From Geomobilibacter sp964431365 (GTDB taxonomy: Bacteria > Desulfobacterota > Desulfuromonadia > Geobacterales > DSM-12255), in NCBI GenBank assembly GCA_964431365.1, contig CAYSJJ010000016.1, positions 1-59,549 on the forward strand: a stretch of DNA of 59,549 nt, written 5' to 3'. Within the stretch, counting starts at the first letter, position 1, and the number at the start of each line of letters is the position of its first letter. The position numbers and the translations under genes are program-made. Positions 25,470 to 34,447 of this stretch are shown here, in pieces. The notes under the pieces are model-generated. The model was not told where the DNA came from, searched no databases, and worked only from the letters and a program-made list of their open reading frames with translations.

Positions 25470-26662
25470 GGAGCAACATCGCCAAGCTGTACGCCTTCTC
25501 CTTCCTGCAGATGACCCTTTTCCCCATGGCGATCATCACCCTCTTCTGGAAGGACCGGATCGGCCTGACCCTGACCCAGATCCTGCTGCTGCAGAGCATC
25601 CTCTCCATCGTGATGGTAGGGATGGAGTATCCCAGCGGCTATCTCAGCGACCGGGTCGGCTACCGGGTCGCGCTCAACATCGCGTCGCTCCTGGGGATGG
25701 CCGGCTGGGGGATCTATACGGTCGCCGCCACCTTCGGCCAGGTGCTGGTGGCCGAGATCCTGCTCGGGATCTCCCTCTCGTTCATCAGCGGTTCGGACAG
25801 TGCCCTGTTGTTTGAAACCCTCAAGGCCGAGGGGAAGGAGCAGCTCTACGCCCGCTTCGAGGGGCGCAAGAACGGCCTTGCCCAGAGCGGCGAGGCGCTC
25901 GGCGCCCTGTTCGCCGGTCTCCTCTACGCGGCGGCGCCGCTCCTCCCCTTCTTCCTGCAGATCGGTGTCTGGCTCCTCGCCTTCCTCGTGACCAGGTCGA
26001 TGATCGAGCCGGGGCCGAGGCTTGCCGCGCCAGCCAGCCATCTGGCAGAGGCGCTCCGGACGGCGCGTTACTCCTTCGTCGAGAACAGGCGGCTTCGTTA
26101 CACCATGCTGCTGAATGCCGTGCTGGGGATCGCTTCCTTTTATCCGGTATGGCTGATCCAGCCGTACATGAAGCATTCGGGGGTGCCGATCACCTGGTTC
26201 GGACCGGTCTGGACCGGGGCCAACCTGACCGTGGCCTTTTTCGCGCTGGCCAGTCATCGTCTTCACCACTGCCTGGGTGACCGGCGTATGATGCTGCTCT
26301 TGCTGCTGCTGACCGGGGTGGGGTATTGGGGGCTTGGCTCAAGCGGAGGTGTGTGGGGTTTTCTCTGCTACTACCTGTTGACGAGCATGCGCGGCATGCG
26401 CGGGCCGATGATGCTGGCGCATATCCAGCATGAAAGCCCGTCGGCGAACCGGGCCGCCATCCTCTCCCTGCAGACGCTCTGCTTCCGCCTGCTTTTTGCC
26501 TGCACCGGCCCTCTGGTAGGGAAGCTGGCCGACTCCGGCGGCGTCCGTGAGGCCTTCCAGCTGTTGACCTACGCCTTTCTGCTCGTGCTGCCGCCGCTCT
26601 CCGTCCTCTTTCTCCGGAACCTCAGCCGGGAACCGTACCGGCAGGGTGAGGGAACCGTCTGA
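25457..26662 (+). CDS. Major facilitator superfamily transporter
   Basis: This 401-residue protein has about 12 hydrophobic segments and the MFS loop 2-3 signature GYLSDRVGYRVAL (about residue 57) that marks the superfamily. The substrate is unknown; the general shape fits small-molecule or drug efflux. The GTG start at 25457 is used because the first helix requires residues close to it, but no Shine-Dalgarno is clear and the codon lies in a hairpin. The 3' end converges with the liv operon. Confidence 0.8.
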   Translation: MKRLRSNIAKLYAFSFLQMTLFPMAIITLFWKDRIGLTLTQILLLQSILSIVMVGMEYPSGYLSDRVGYRVALNIASLLGMAGWGIYTVAATFGQVLVAEILLGISLSFISGSDSALLFETLKAEGKEQLYARFEGRKNGLAQSGEALGALFAGLLYAAAPLLPFFLQIGVWLLAFLVTRSMIEPGPRLAAPASHLAEALRTARYSFVENRRLRYTMLLNAVLGIASFYPVWLIQPYMKHSGVPITWFGPVWTGANLTVAFFALASHRLHHCLGDRRMMLLLLLLTGVGYWGLGSSGGVWGFLCYYLLTSMRGMRGPMMLAHIQHESPSANRAAILSLQTLCFRLLFACTGPLVGKLADSGGVREAFQLLTYAFLLVLPPLSVLFLRNLSREPYRQGEGTV

Positions 26663-26677
26663 TGACATGAAACGGCG

Positions 26678-27388
26678 TCACCCGCCGAGATAGGCGTGCA
26701 GCACCCGCTCGTCCTGCAGCAGTTCGTGGGAAGCCCCGTGGAAGGTTATCTGTCCTGCCTCCAGGACATAGGTCCGGTGGGAGTGCTGCATGGCCAGTTT
26801 GGCGTTCTGCTCCACCAGCAGCATGGTCACCCCTTCGGCGTTCAGGTTGCGGATGATCGAAAAGATTTCCAGGACGATAAGCGGCGCCAGTCCCAGACTC
26901 GGTTCGTCCAACAGCAGCAGGCGGGGACGGCTCATCAGCGCCCGGGCGATGGCCAGCATCTGCTGCTCGCCGCCGGAGAGCGTGCCTGCCAGCTGGTCCC
27001 GGCGCTCCCGGAGGCGGGGAAAGAGGAGGTACATCCGTTCCATGTCATCCCGGATCGCGGCGCGATCCTTTCGCACGTAGGCGCCGAGTTCCAGGTTGTC
27101 CTGCACACTCTGCCGGGCCAGCACCTGCCGCCCCTCCGGCACCTGGGCGATTCCGAGACGGACAACCGCATCCGGCGCCAGTCCGGTTATCTCCCGGCCA
27201 TCGAAGCGGATCGTTCCCCCCCGTGGCCTGATGAGCCTGGATATGGCCCGCAGGGTGGTGCTCTTGCCGGCGCCGTTGGCCCCGATCAGGGTAACGACCT
27301 CCCCTTCGTTGACCTGCAGGTCGAGATCGCGCACCGCCCGGATGGCGTCGTAATTGACGGAGAGGTTCTCCAGCTCCAGCAGCGCCAT
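26678..27388 (-). CDS. livF: Branched-chain amino-acid-type ABC transporter ATPase LivF
   Basis: This 236-residue ATPase has Walker A GANGAGKST, signature LSGGEQQML and Walker B RLLLLDEPSLGLAP. The SLGLAP after Walker B is typical of LivF. It is the last gene of a livKHMGF unit and begins with no gap after the livG stop. It energises uptake of branched-chain amino acids or other small carboxylates or amides bound by the periplasmic protein at 30261-31430. Confidence 0.9.
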   Translation of the reverse strand: MALLELENLSVNYDAIRAVRDLDLQVNEGEVVTLIGANGAGKSTTLRAISRLIRPRGGTIRFDGREITGLAPDAVVRLGIAQVPEGRQVLARQSVQDNLELGAYVRKDRAAIRDDMERMYLLFPRLRERRDQLAGTLSGGEQQMLAIARALMSRPRLLLLDEPSLGLAPLIVLEIFSIIRNLNAEGVTMLLVEQNAKLAMQHSHRTYVLEAGQITFHGASHELLQDERVLHAYLGG

Positions 27389-28153
27389 CTATTCCGCCCC
27401 CAGGTACGCCTCGATCACGGCCGGGTCCTGCTGGACCTCTGCCGGTGGGCCGATGGCGATCAGTTCGCCGAAGTTGAGCACCGCGATCCGGTCGCACAGT
27501 CCCATGACCAGCGGCACGTGGTGTTCGATCAGCAGCACGGTCAGGTTGAACAGGTCCCGGATTTCGCGGATGAATCGGGACAGTCCGTGCTTCTCCGCCG
27601 CATTCATGCCGGCGGCCGGTTCGTCCAGCAGCAGCACTGCCGGATCGAGCGCCAAGGCCCGGCCGATCTCCAGCCGTCGCTGGTCGCCGTAGGAAAAGTT
27701 GGCGGCCAGCTCATCCGCCCGGCCTGCCAGCCCGACCAGCTCCAGTATCTCCCGGGCCTTTTTCTCCACCCGGATCTCCTCGCGCCGGCTGTTCGGCGAG
27801 CCGAAAATGCCCCCCATCAGCCCGCTCTGCGTCCGGGCATGCTGGGCGATCTTGATGTTTTCCAGCGCGCTCGCCTCCTTGAACAGGCGGACATTCTGGA
27901 AGGTCCGGCCGATGCCGGCAGCGGCGATCCGGTGTGGCGGCAGTCCGGTCACCACCTTCCCCCGGTAGCTGAGAGTCCCGGCGCTTACCGGGGTGAGCCC
28001 GGTCATCAGATTGAACAGGGTGGTCTTGCCGGCGCCGTTGGGGCCGATCAGGCCGAATATTTCCCCTTCGTTCACCGAGAACGAGACGTTGTCGACCGCC
28101 ATCAGGCCGCCGAAGTTGCGGCTGAGCTGCCGCGCCTCGAGGATTGCCGTCAC
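27389..28153 (-). CDS. livG: Branched-chain amino-acid-type ABC transporter ATPase LivG
   Basis: This 254-residue ATPase has Walker A GPNGAGKTT, the LivG-specific GIGRTFQNVRLF, a signature-like FSYGDQRRLE and Walker B AVLLLDEPAAGMN. The ABC signature is degenerate (YGDQ instead of SGGQ), as is common in LivG. The GTG start at 28153 overlaps the livM stop (GTGA). It works with LivF, LivH and LivM in the inner membrane. Confidence 0.9.
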   Translation of the reverse strand: MTAILEARQLSRNFGGLMAVDNVSFSVNEGEIFGLIGPNGAGKTTLFNLMTGLTPVSAGTLSYRGKVVTGLPPHRIAAAGIGRTFQNVRLFKEASALENIKIAQHARTQSGLMGGIFGSPNSRREEIRVEKKAREILELVGLAGRADELAANFSYGDQRRLEIGRALALDPAVLLLDEPAAGMNAAEKHGLSRFIREIRDLFNLTVLLIEHHVPLVMGLCDRIAVLNFGELIAIGPPAEVQQDPAVIEAYLGAE

Positions 28154-29061
28154 GACTCCTCCTCCAGCGACTTGAATCCCCGGAGCGTGAAGAGCTTCAG
28201 CCGCTCCAGTCCCCCCACGATCCCCTGCGGGAGGTAGATGCTGCCGAATACCAGCACGAGGCCGTTGATGATCAGGCGGGAATCCTTGAGGGGGCGGAGC
28301 ACCTCCGGGAGCGCGGCCAGCAGCATACCCCCCAGCAGCGGCCCCCACATGGAGCGGCTGCCGCCGATCAGGACATAGGCCAGGTAGGCGATCGAGGCGT
28401 CGAAGGTTCCCTGGCGGGCGTTCCAGGTGTTGAGGAAGGGGGCGCTCATGGCGCCGACGACCCCTGCCAGCACCGCACCGATCACGAAGGCCAGCACCTT
28501 GTAGCGGGTGGGGTTGACCCCCATGGCGTCGGCGGCCAGTTCGTCCTCGCGGAGCGCCCTGAAGGCACGGCCGACCCGTGAGCGCTCCAGCCGGTAGCTG
28601 AAGATGAGCACCAGGATCAGCAGGGGACCGAAGGTCCAGATGTAGCTCCAGCGGCTCTCGAAGAGCTGCGGAATGCCGAAGATGCCGATGGCGCCGCCGG
28701 TGATGGCCAGGTTCAGGCAGCAGACGCGCAGTATCTCCACAAAGGCGATGGTCGCCAGCGCCAGGTAGATCCCGCGCAGACGGAGCGCCGGGATGCCGAC
28801 CAGCAGCGCCAGCAGCGCACTGGCAGCCCCGGCGGTCAGCCACTCCAGCGGAAAGATGGCCCAGCCGAGGGTGTCGCGCCAGGGAGCGAAGCAGTCGGCG
28901 GTCCCCATGATCGCGGCGATATACCCTCCCAGAGCGTAGAATCCGGGGCTGGCCAGGCTCAGCTGGCCCGACATGAGCGGGAAGTAGAGGCTCATGGCCA
29001 GCAGCGCCTGCTGGACCATGGTGACGATCAGGAAGCCGTTATTCTGGAGGAAATCGTCCAC
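28150..29061 (-). CDS. livM: Branched-chain amino-acid-type ABC permease LivM
   Basis: This 303-residue integral membrane permease has about nine to ten helices, with the family motif GRAFRALREDELAADAMGVN (about residue 175) and the pattern FYALGGYIAA near the start. The GTG start at 29061 lies three bases after the livH stop. It pairs with LivH to form the channel of the transporter. The substrate range is set by the binding protein and is uncertain. Confidence 0.9.
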   Translation of the reverse strand: MDDFLQNNGFLIVTMVQQALLAMSLYFPLMSGQLSLASPGFYALGGYIAAIMGTADCFAPWRDTLGWAIFPLEWLTAGAASALLALLVGIPALRLRGIYLALATIAFVEILRVCCLNLAITGGAIGIFGIPQLFESRWSYIWTFGPLLILVLIFSYRLERSRVGRAFRALREDELAADAMGVNPTRYKVLAFVIGAVLAGVVGAMSAPFLNTWNARQGTFDASIAYLAYVLIGGSRSMWGPLLGGMLLAALPEVLRPLKDSRLIINGLVLVFGSIYLPQGIVGGLERLKLFTLRGFKSLEEES

Positions 29062-29064
29062 GGG

Positions 29065-30015
29065 TCACACCTTCTGGATCTGGGTACGGCCGAGGAGTCC
29101 TGCCGGGCGGACGAGGAGCATGATGAACAGGAAGGCGAAGGCGACCGCCTCCTTGTAGGCATTGTAGTCGGCAGGGACAAAGGCCTCGGCCAGGCCGATG
29201 ACCATCCCCCCCAGCACCGCGCCGGGGATGCTCCCCAACCCTCCCAGGACGATCACCGCGAGTCCCTTCAGTCCGTAGGTCACGCCGAAGTACGGGCCGG
29301 CAATGCCGAAGCTGGTGCCAACCAGGCTCCCGGCCATGCCGCCGAGGAAGCCGGAGAGGAAAAAGGTGTAGAGGATGAAGCGGTCGACATTTATGCCGAG
29401 GAGGCTGGCCGTGGACCGGTTTTCCGCCACGGCCCGGAGCGCTTTGCCGAGTCTGGTACGGTTGATCAGATAGCCCAGGATCGCCAGGACAACCATGCTC
29501 ACCGCGAAGAGGATGACCTGCACGGTGCGGATCACCACCGGCTTGTCCCCCCACTGCAGCATGATGGCCGGCCTGATGTCGCCGTATACGTCCGAGGGGA
29601 AGGAGTAGATCTCCGACCCCACCAGGTATTGAATGACATTGACCGTGACGAGGGCGACGCCGAGGCTGCTCACCAGCGCCAGGAGCGGGTCGGCGTCCCG
29701 TCTGCGCAGCGGTCTGAAGGCGAACCGTTCCACCAGCACGCCGGCCAGGCCTGAGATGACCGCACCGAGCAGCAGGGAGAGGGCGAATGAAAGTTGGAAG
29801 GGGAGCCGGAGTCCCGCCAGCAGGCCGCTGATCCCGAACTGGCCGACCGACAGGGTATAGGTCAGGTAGGCGCCGAACGTGAAGACCGCGCCGTGGGCAA
29901 AGTTGATGATCCCCAGGATGGAAAAGACCAGCGTATAGCCGAGCGCGAAGATTGCGTAGACGCTGCCGATGCTGAGGCCGTTGAGGATATTCTGGAGGAT
30001 CTGTACGCCGTCCAT
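29065..30015 (-). CDS. livH: Branched-chain amino-acid-type ABC permease LivH
   Basis: This 316-residue permease has about eight to nine helices and LivH signatures: NGLSIGSVYAIFALGYTLVF at the start, FAHGAVFTFGAY, and GKALRAVAENRSTASLLGIN in the cytoplasmic coupling loop. It lies downstream of the binding-protein gene and is separated from it by a 188-bp cruciform repeat, which may lower expression of the membrane genes relative to the binding protein. Confidence 0.9.
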   Translation of the reverse strand: MDGVQILQNILNGLSIGSVYAIFALGYTLVFSILGIINFAHGAVFTFGAYLTYTLSVGQFGISGLLAGLRLPFQLSFALSLLLGAVISGLAGVLVERFAFRPLRRRDADPLLALVSSLGVALVTVNVIQYLVGSEIYSFPSDVYGDIRPAIMLQWGDKPVVIRTVQVILFAVSMVVLAILGYLINRTRLGKALRAVAENRSTASLLGINVDRFILYTFFLSGFLGGMAGSLVGTSFGIAGPYFGVTYGLKGLAVIVLGGLGSIPGAVLGGMVIGLAEAFVPADYNAYKEAVAFAFLFIMLLVRPAGLLGRTQIQKV

Positions 30016-30068
30016 ACGATACCGGCGGGGAGATTATCCCCTGCCCCCCTTTGTCGCTGTCATACTGA

Positions 30069-30256
30069 ATCCGTGACGGATGCCACGCCGCTTCGCTCCG
30101 CGTACCGCTCGCACCGCCGCTGTACGGCTCATTACGCTACCGGCCTGAAACTCGCCCTGACGGGCTCAGACAGTCAGGCCGGTTTACGCTCCGTTTCGCC
30201 TACAGCGGCTGGCACTCGGGCACAGTCGCTTCGTCGGCGCGGCATCCGTCACGGAT
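30069..30256. repeat. Cruciform intergenic repeat family 2, copy A
   Basis: The outer arms ATCCGTGACGGATGCC (30069-30084) and GGCATCCGTCACGGAT (30241-30256) are perfect inverted repeats. Inside are GCCGCTGTA/TACAGCGGC and ACCGGCCTGA/TCAGGCCGGT, giving nested stems. The core (GGCTCATTACGCTAC .. TTTCGCC) resembles the element at 47667-47761. It lies between livK and livH. Confidence 0.8.
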
Positions 30257-30260
30257 CAGA

Positions 30261-31430
30261 TTATTTCACGATGACGAATTTGCCGCTCTTGCCGCCGGCG
30301 TCCATCTTGATCCGGGAGACGTAGAACGACTTCTGGTTGATCTCTCCGTCGCGGTCCAGGCTGATCTCGCCCAGGGGGGTAACGTAGGAGCCGGTACGGA
30401 TCGCCTTGTTAAGCTCGGCGCGCACGACCGGGAGCTCCAGTTTGCCGATCTTCTTCCTGGTGGTGGCCTCGACCTTGCGCAGCGCCTCGACGATCACCTG
30501 GACGGCCGCGTACGCCTGGGCGGAAAACTGGGGAGGGTCCTTCTTGTACTGTTTGCGATATTCGTTGACAAAGGCGGTGTTTGCAGGGTTCTTCACCTCG
30601 GGGCTGTACGCCTGGGCGACCAGTATCCCGTCGCAGTCCTTGCCGCAGACCGGAAAGACGTTGGCGGTGTTGAAGCCGTTGCCGCCGACGATGATTCCCT
30701 TGTAGCCCAGCTGGCGCAACTGCTTGGCCAGATTGCCGCCGTCGGCCGCCAGGCCGGAGATGATGACCAGCTCGACCTTGGCGCCCAGTACCGCGGTTGC
30801 CTGGGTGGTAAAATCGGTGTCGGTAGTCATGAATTTCTGCACGGTAACGAGCTGCAGACCGTTACTCTTCACCGCCTCCTGGAACGTGCCGGTCTCCGAG
30901 GTGCTGTAGGCATCGTTCTGGGCGTAGAGCACGGCAACGCGTTTGATCTTCGGGTTCTGCTTCAGTGCCTGTTTGACCGCATTCGGGGCCACCCTGGCCA
31001 CCGGCGCCGAAACCCTGCCGATGAACTCGCCGATCTGGGGGATCCCCTTGGCGGTATTGGACGGGCCGAGAACCGGCACTTTCAGGCGGTTTGCGATGGG
31101 ATCGGCACTGAACGCCTGTTGGGAAAGGGTCGGGCCGACGATCCCGACCACCTTGTCCCGGTTGATCAGGTTCTGGAATGCGTTGATCGCTCCCGCCTCA
31201 TCCCCGCCAGTGTCCTGCAGGACCAGACGTATGGGGGTGCCGTTTACTCCAGCGGCATTGAGCTGTTTTTCGGCGATCCTGGCTCCGATCACCTGCTCCT
31301 GCCCGAACAGGGCCACATTGCTGGTCTGCGCCACCCCGATGCCGACCGGGATGGGGGTGGCCACCGGTTCGGCAGATGCTGCAGAGGCACAGAGGGCGGA
31401 CAATAAGGCAAAGGGCACAATTCGTTTCAC
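30261..31430 (-). CDS. livK: ABC transporter periplasmic substrate-binding protein (LivK type)
   Basis: This 389-residue protein has a cleavable signal peptide (FALLSALCASAASAEP, cut near residue 19) and a type I periplasmic binding fold: IPVGIGVAQTSNVALFGQEQ, GDEAGAINAFQNLINRDKV and VGIVGPTLSQQAFSADPIAN. This family binds leucine/isoleucine/valine but also amides, urea and aromatic acids. The GTG start at 31430 has AGGAGGA upstream. It is the first gene of the liv unit; the kinase gene upstream on the same strand ends about 90 bases away. Confidence 0.88.
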   Translation of the reverse strand: MKRIVPFALLSALCASAASAEPVATPIPVGIGVAQTSNVALFGQEQVIGARIAEKQLNAAGVNGTPIRLVLQDTGGDEAGAINAFQNLINRDKVVGIVGPTLSQQAFSADPIANRLKVPVLGPSNTAKGIPQIGEFIGRVSAPVARVAPNAVKQALKQNPKIKRVAVLYAQNDAYSTSETGTFQEAVKSNGLQLVTVQKFMTTDTDFTTQATAVLGAKVELVIISGLAADGGNLAKQLRQLGYKGIIVGGNGFNTANVFPVCGKDCDGILVAQAYSPEVKNPANTAFVNEYRKQYKKDPPQFSAQAYAAVQVIVEALRKVEATTRKKIGKLELPVVRAELNKAIRTGSYVTPLGEISLDRDGEINQKSFYVSRIKMDAGGKSGKFVIVK

Positions 31431-31523
31431 GGCTTCCTCCTGATGAGAGATCGGCAGCACGGGTGTCGTGGTACCATGGGGCATATTTGCATGTCAAGGG
31501 GGGGAGGTCCGGCTCTGCCGGGA

Positions 31524-33146
31524 TTAACGGTCGAGCGCCTCCCGCACCGTTCTCAGCAGCTCGAAGGGCTGGATAGGCTTCATGATCAGCTCCGCGCCTT
31601 CATCCAGTATGTCGCGGCTGTTGATGATATCCATGGTATAGCCGCTGGTAAAAATGGCCCTGATGTCGGCGTTGAGCTTCCTGATCTCATCGTACGCCTC
31701 TTTGCCGCTCATCCGCGGCATGACCATGTCCATCAGGATCAGCTTGATCGACTCCCTGTTCGCGGCAAACTTCTCCACCGCATCCCGTCCATCCTCGGCA
31801 GGAATCACCCGGTATCCGTAGCTGGCGAGGATCTCCTGCACCAGTGTGCGGACCGACGGCTCGTCTTCGGCAACCAGTATCGTCTCGGGCCCACCCTTTG
31901 GCGCCACCGGGGTGATCGGCTCCTCGTCAGTCAGCGAATCCGTTTTCATGAGGGGGAGATAGATCCTGAAGGTGGTCCCGATCTGCGGCTCACTGTACAC
32001 ATTGATGAACCCGTTATGCTGCTTGATGATCCCGTAGGCGATGGACATGCCGAGGCCAGTCCCTTTCCCCGGCTCCTTGGTGGTGAAGAAGGGTTCGAAG
32101 ATCCTGGTCCTCGTCTTCTCGTCCATGCCGACGCCGGTGTCCGATAGGGAGATGAGGGCATATCTCCCCGGTTCGCCGTAGCCGTTGGCCTGCACGAATG
32201 CCGCATCCACAACCTGAAGGGCGGTCTCGATGGTCAGCAGACCCCCCTTCGGCATCGCGTCCCGGGCGTTGGTGGCGAGATTTATCAGGACCTGCTCGAT
32301 CTGGCCGCTGTCGACGACGGCCAGGAGGTCGCCGTCATGGTGCATCGATTTGAGCTGGATATCCTCGCCGATGATCCGTTCGAGGAATTCCTCGATCTGA
32401 TGGACGATGTCGTTGATATTGACGGCCCGGGGTCTCATGACCTGCTTGCGGCTGAACGTCAGGAGGCTGCGGGTCAGATGGGCGGCCTTGTCCGAAGCAT
32501 CGATGATCTTTACCACCTTCTCCTTCTGGGAGGGGGCCAGGGTCGTGTCCGATTTCAGTATGGCGCCATACCCCATGATCACCATGAGGATGTTGTTGAA
32601 GTCATGGGCCACGCCGCCCGCCAGCTGCCCGATGGCTTCCATCTTCTGGGATTGCAGGAGCTGCTCTTCCAGGTGCTTCCGGTCGGTAATGTCGCGGCCT
32701 GCCGCCAGCACATAGGTCCCGTCGCGAAACCGCATCCGGTTCAGCGTGAATTCGGCCGGGAAGCTCCCGGACTCTTTCCGGTGCAGTTCCGTGACCACCA
32801 GTGCCCGCTCACCGCTGCATTCAGCGGGGGTGGAGATCAGTTTTTCCGCGCTGGGGCAGCCGGCAAGACCGGAGATGTCGAACAGGGAGCTGTTGAGGAA
32901 CTCCGCGCGGCTCCACCCCATCTGTCGGCTGGCCGATTCGTTCACGTCGACTATGTGGCCGGTGGGGACTTCAACGAGGAAAATGGCGTCATTGCTATGG
33001 TCGATAAAGGCCTTGAACCGTTCGAGCTCCTCCAGCCGCTGCTGCAGTTCGGGGTAATAGGTTTTGCGGATTGACGATTCGCCGAAACCGGCCAGTTTTT
33101 CCTGCAGGCTGGCCAATGCGTCGGGGGAGTCAGAGGGACTCTTCAT
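31524..33146 (-). CDS. Cytoplasmic hybrid histidine kinase (PAS-HisKA-HATPase-receiver)
   Basis: This 540-residue protein has no membrane helix. The N-terminal KTYYPELQQRLEELERF segment (shared with the phosphatase at 9374-10606) is followed by PAS to about 160, a HisKA box GGVAHDFNNILMVI, an HATPase (RIFEPFFTTKE, GTGLGMSIA) and a receiver with phospho-acceptor in LILMDMVMPRMSG. Its ATG lies inside the 3' end of the alcohol dehydrogenase gene (17-base overlap), with AGAGGT upstream, so the two are co-translated. It probably monitors redox or alcohol metabolism; no output domain is fused. Confidence 0.86.
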   Translation of the reverse strand: MKSPSDSPDALASLQEKLAGFGESSIRKTYYPELQQRLEELERFKAFIDHSNDAIFLVEVPTGHIVDVNESASRQMGWSRAEFLNSSLFDISGLAGCPSAEKLISTPAECSGERALVVTELHRKESGSFPAEFTLNRMRFRDGTYVLAAGRDITDRKHLEEQLLQSQKMEAIGQLAGGVAHDFNNILMVIMGYGAILKSDTTLAPSQKEKVVKIIDASDKAAHLTRSLLTFSRKQVMRPRAVNINDIVHQIEEFLERIIGEDIQLKSMHHDGDLLAVVDSGQIEQVLINLATNARDAMPKGGLLTIETALQVVDAAFVQANGYGEPGRYALISLSDTGVGMDEKTRTRIFEPFFTTKEPGKGTGLGMSIAYGIIKQHNGFINVYSEPQIGTTFRIYLPLMKTDSLTDEEPITPVAPKGGPETILVAEDEPSVRTLVQEILASYGYRVIPAEDGRDAVEKFAANRESIKLILMDMVMPRMSGKEAYDEIRKLNADIRAIFTSGYTMDIINSRDILDEGAELIMKPIQPFELLRTVREALDR

Positions 33147-34290
33147 AGACAACCTCTATGTCCCGCTGTGAAGCCCTTCGCGGATTGGTCGCCATGCAGG
33201 GGTCTTTCAGGGCGTGGCCGGTGAAAAAGGAGAGGTCGCTGCGGTTCACCCCGACTGTTTGCAGGGTCCTGACAATACCGGCAGCCTGCTTCAGTTCCCG
33301 TACGTGTTTCAGGAGCGCCGCTGTCTTCTCGCGGGTGGTCATCCCCCGCAGGTCGAGCCCCATTGCCTCGGCGATATGTTCGAAGCGCTCGGGCGCCGAC
33401 GGCATGTTGAAGGCGATGACGTGGTCGAGCAGCATGGCGTTGCACTCGCCATGGGCGATGTCGAGGGCGCCTCCCAGGCTGTGGGCCATGGCGTGGTTCG
33501 CCCCCAGGATGGCATTGGAAAAGGCCAAACCCGCCTGAAGACTCCCCTGCATCACCCGGCTGCGGAGCTCCAGGTCGTCGAGGGCGTTGATGGACGGGAG
33601 AAGGTTTGCGGTAAGGAGGCGGATCGCCTCGATGGCATGCAGGTCGGTCATGGCCGAGTGGGCCGTCGAAACGTACGCCTCGATGGCGTGGGTCAGGGCG
33701 TCCAGCCCGGTGCAGGCCGTGAGATAGGCATCCATGGAGGTCAGGGTGACCGGGTCGATCAATGCCAGGTCCGGCACCACCGATTTGCTGATGATGGCGA
33801 ATTTTACCCGTTCGGCCGGGTTGCTGATGATGGCGAACTGGGAGACGTCGGCGGAGGTCCCGCCGGTGGTTGGGACGCAAATGAGGGGGGGCATCGGCGC
33901 CTTCACCATGTCCACCCCTTCGAACAGCAGGATATGCTGATGGTTGGAGCTTACGATGCCGATCCCCTTGGCGCAGTCGATGGAGCTTCCTCCCCCCACC
34001 GCCACCAGGGCGTTGCACTGCTCCGCCTGGTAGATCGCAACCCCGGCCATCACCTCCTCGACCTTCGGGTTGGGGGTAATGCCGGTGTAGAGGGCAAAGG
34101 GAAGGCCTGCCGCCTCCAGGCTGTCGGTGACGTCCTTGGTCCAACCCGCGGCTACCACGCCGGGGTCCGAGACGACCAGGATCTTGCGGCCGCCCAGGTT
34201 CTTGGCATAGCGACCGGCCAGGTTTCTCGCCCCTACGCCGAAGATGAATTCTGGGGCCACAAATTTTCGGAGTTCAAATCCCTCGGCCAT
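33130..34290 (-). CDS. Iron-type (group III) alcohol dehydrogenase 1
   Basis: This 386-residue member of the iron-containing alcohol dehydrogenase family has the nucleotide-binding GGGSSIDCAKGIGI (about residue 98), PTTGGTSADVSQFAI, and metal ligands in TGLDALTHAIEAY and HAMAHSLGGALDIAHGECNA. It should oxidise short-chain alcohols to aldehydes using NAD(H) or a tightly bound nicotinamide. It is followed, with overlap, by a PAS histidine kinase. Unlike the other two alcohol dehydrogenases here, no sigma-54 promoter was found upstream. Confidence 0.9.
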   Translation of the reverse strand: MAEGFELRKFVAPEFIFGVGARNLAGRYAKNLGGRKILVVSDPGVVAAGWTKDVTDSLEAAGLPFALYTGITPNPKVEEVMAGVAIYQAEQCNALVAVGGGSSIDCAKGIGIVSSNHQHILLFEGVDMVKAPMPPLICVPTTGGTSADVSQFAIISNPAERVKFAIISKSVVPDLALIDPVTLTSMDAYLTACTGLDALTHAIEAYVSTAHSAMTDLHAIEAIRLLTANLLPSINALDDLELRSRVMQGSLQAGLAFSNAILGANHAMAHSLGGALDIAHGECNAMLLDHVIAFNMPSAPERFEHIAEAMGLDLRGMTTREKTAALLKHVRELKQAAGIVRTLQTVGVNRSDLSFFTGHALKDPCMATNPRRASQRDIEVVYEESL

Positions 34291-34413
34291 GACACCCTCA
34301 ATGAGTGTGACTTGTATAACGACATTTTATTATAACGCCAATTCTCCATCATTTCTACGATAACTTATTTTTTGGCAGTTTGCGGGGGATCGAAGGGCGT
34401 GGGGCGGGAAGGG

Positions 34414-34440
34414 GGAGGGGGATGCGGCTGATCCCCCTCC
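34414..34440 (-). terminator. Hairpin downstream of the FIST gene, possible terminator
   Basis: GGAGGGGGAT and ATCCCCCTCC form a 10-bp stem with a 7-base loop just after the FIST gene stop. No U tract follows on the minus strand, so termination would be weak or Rho-assisted. Confidence 0.45.
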
Positions 34441-34447
34441 GCTTCGG

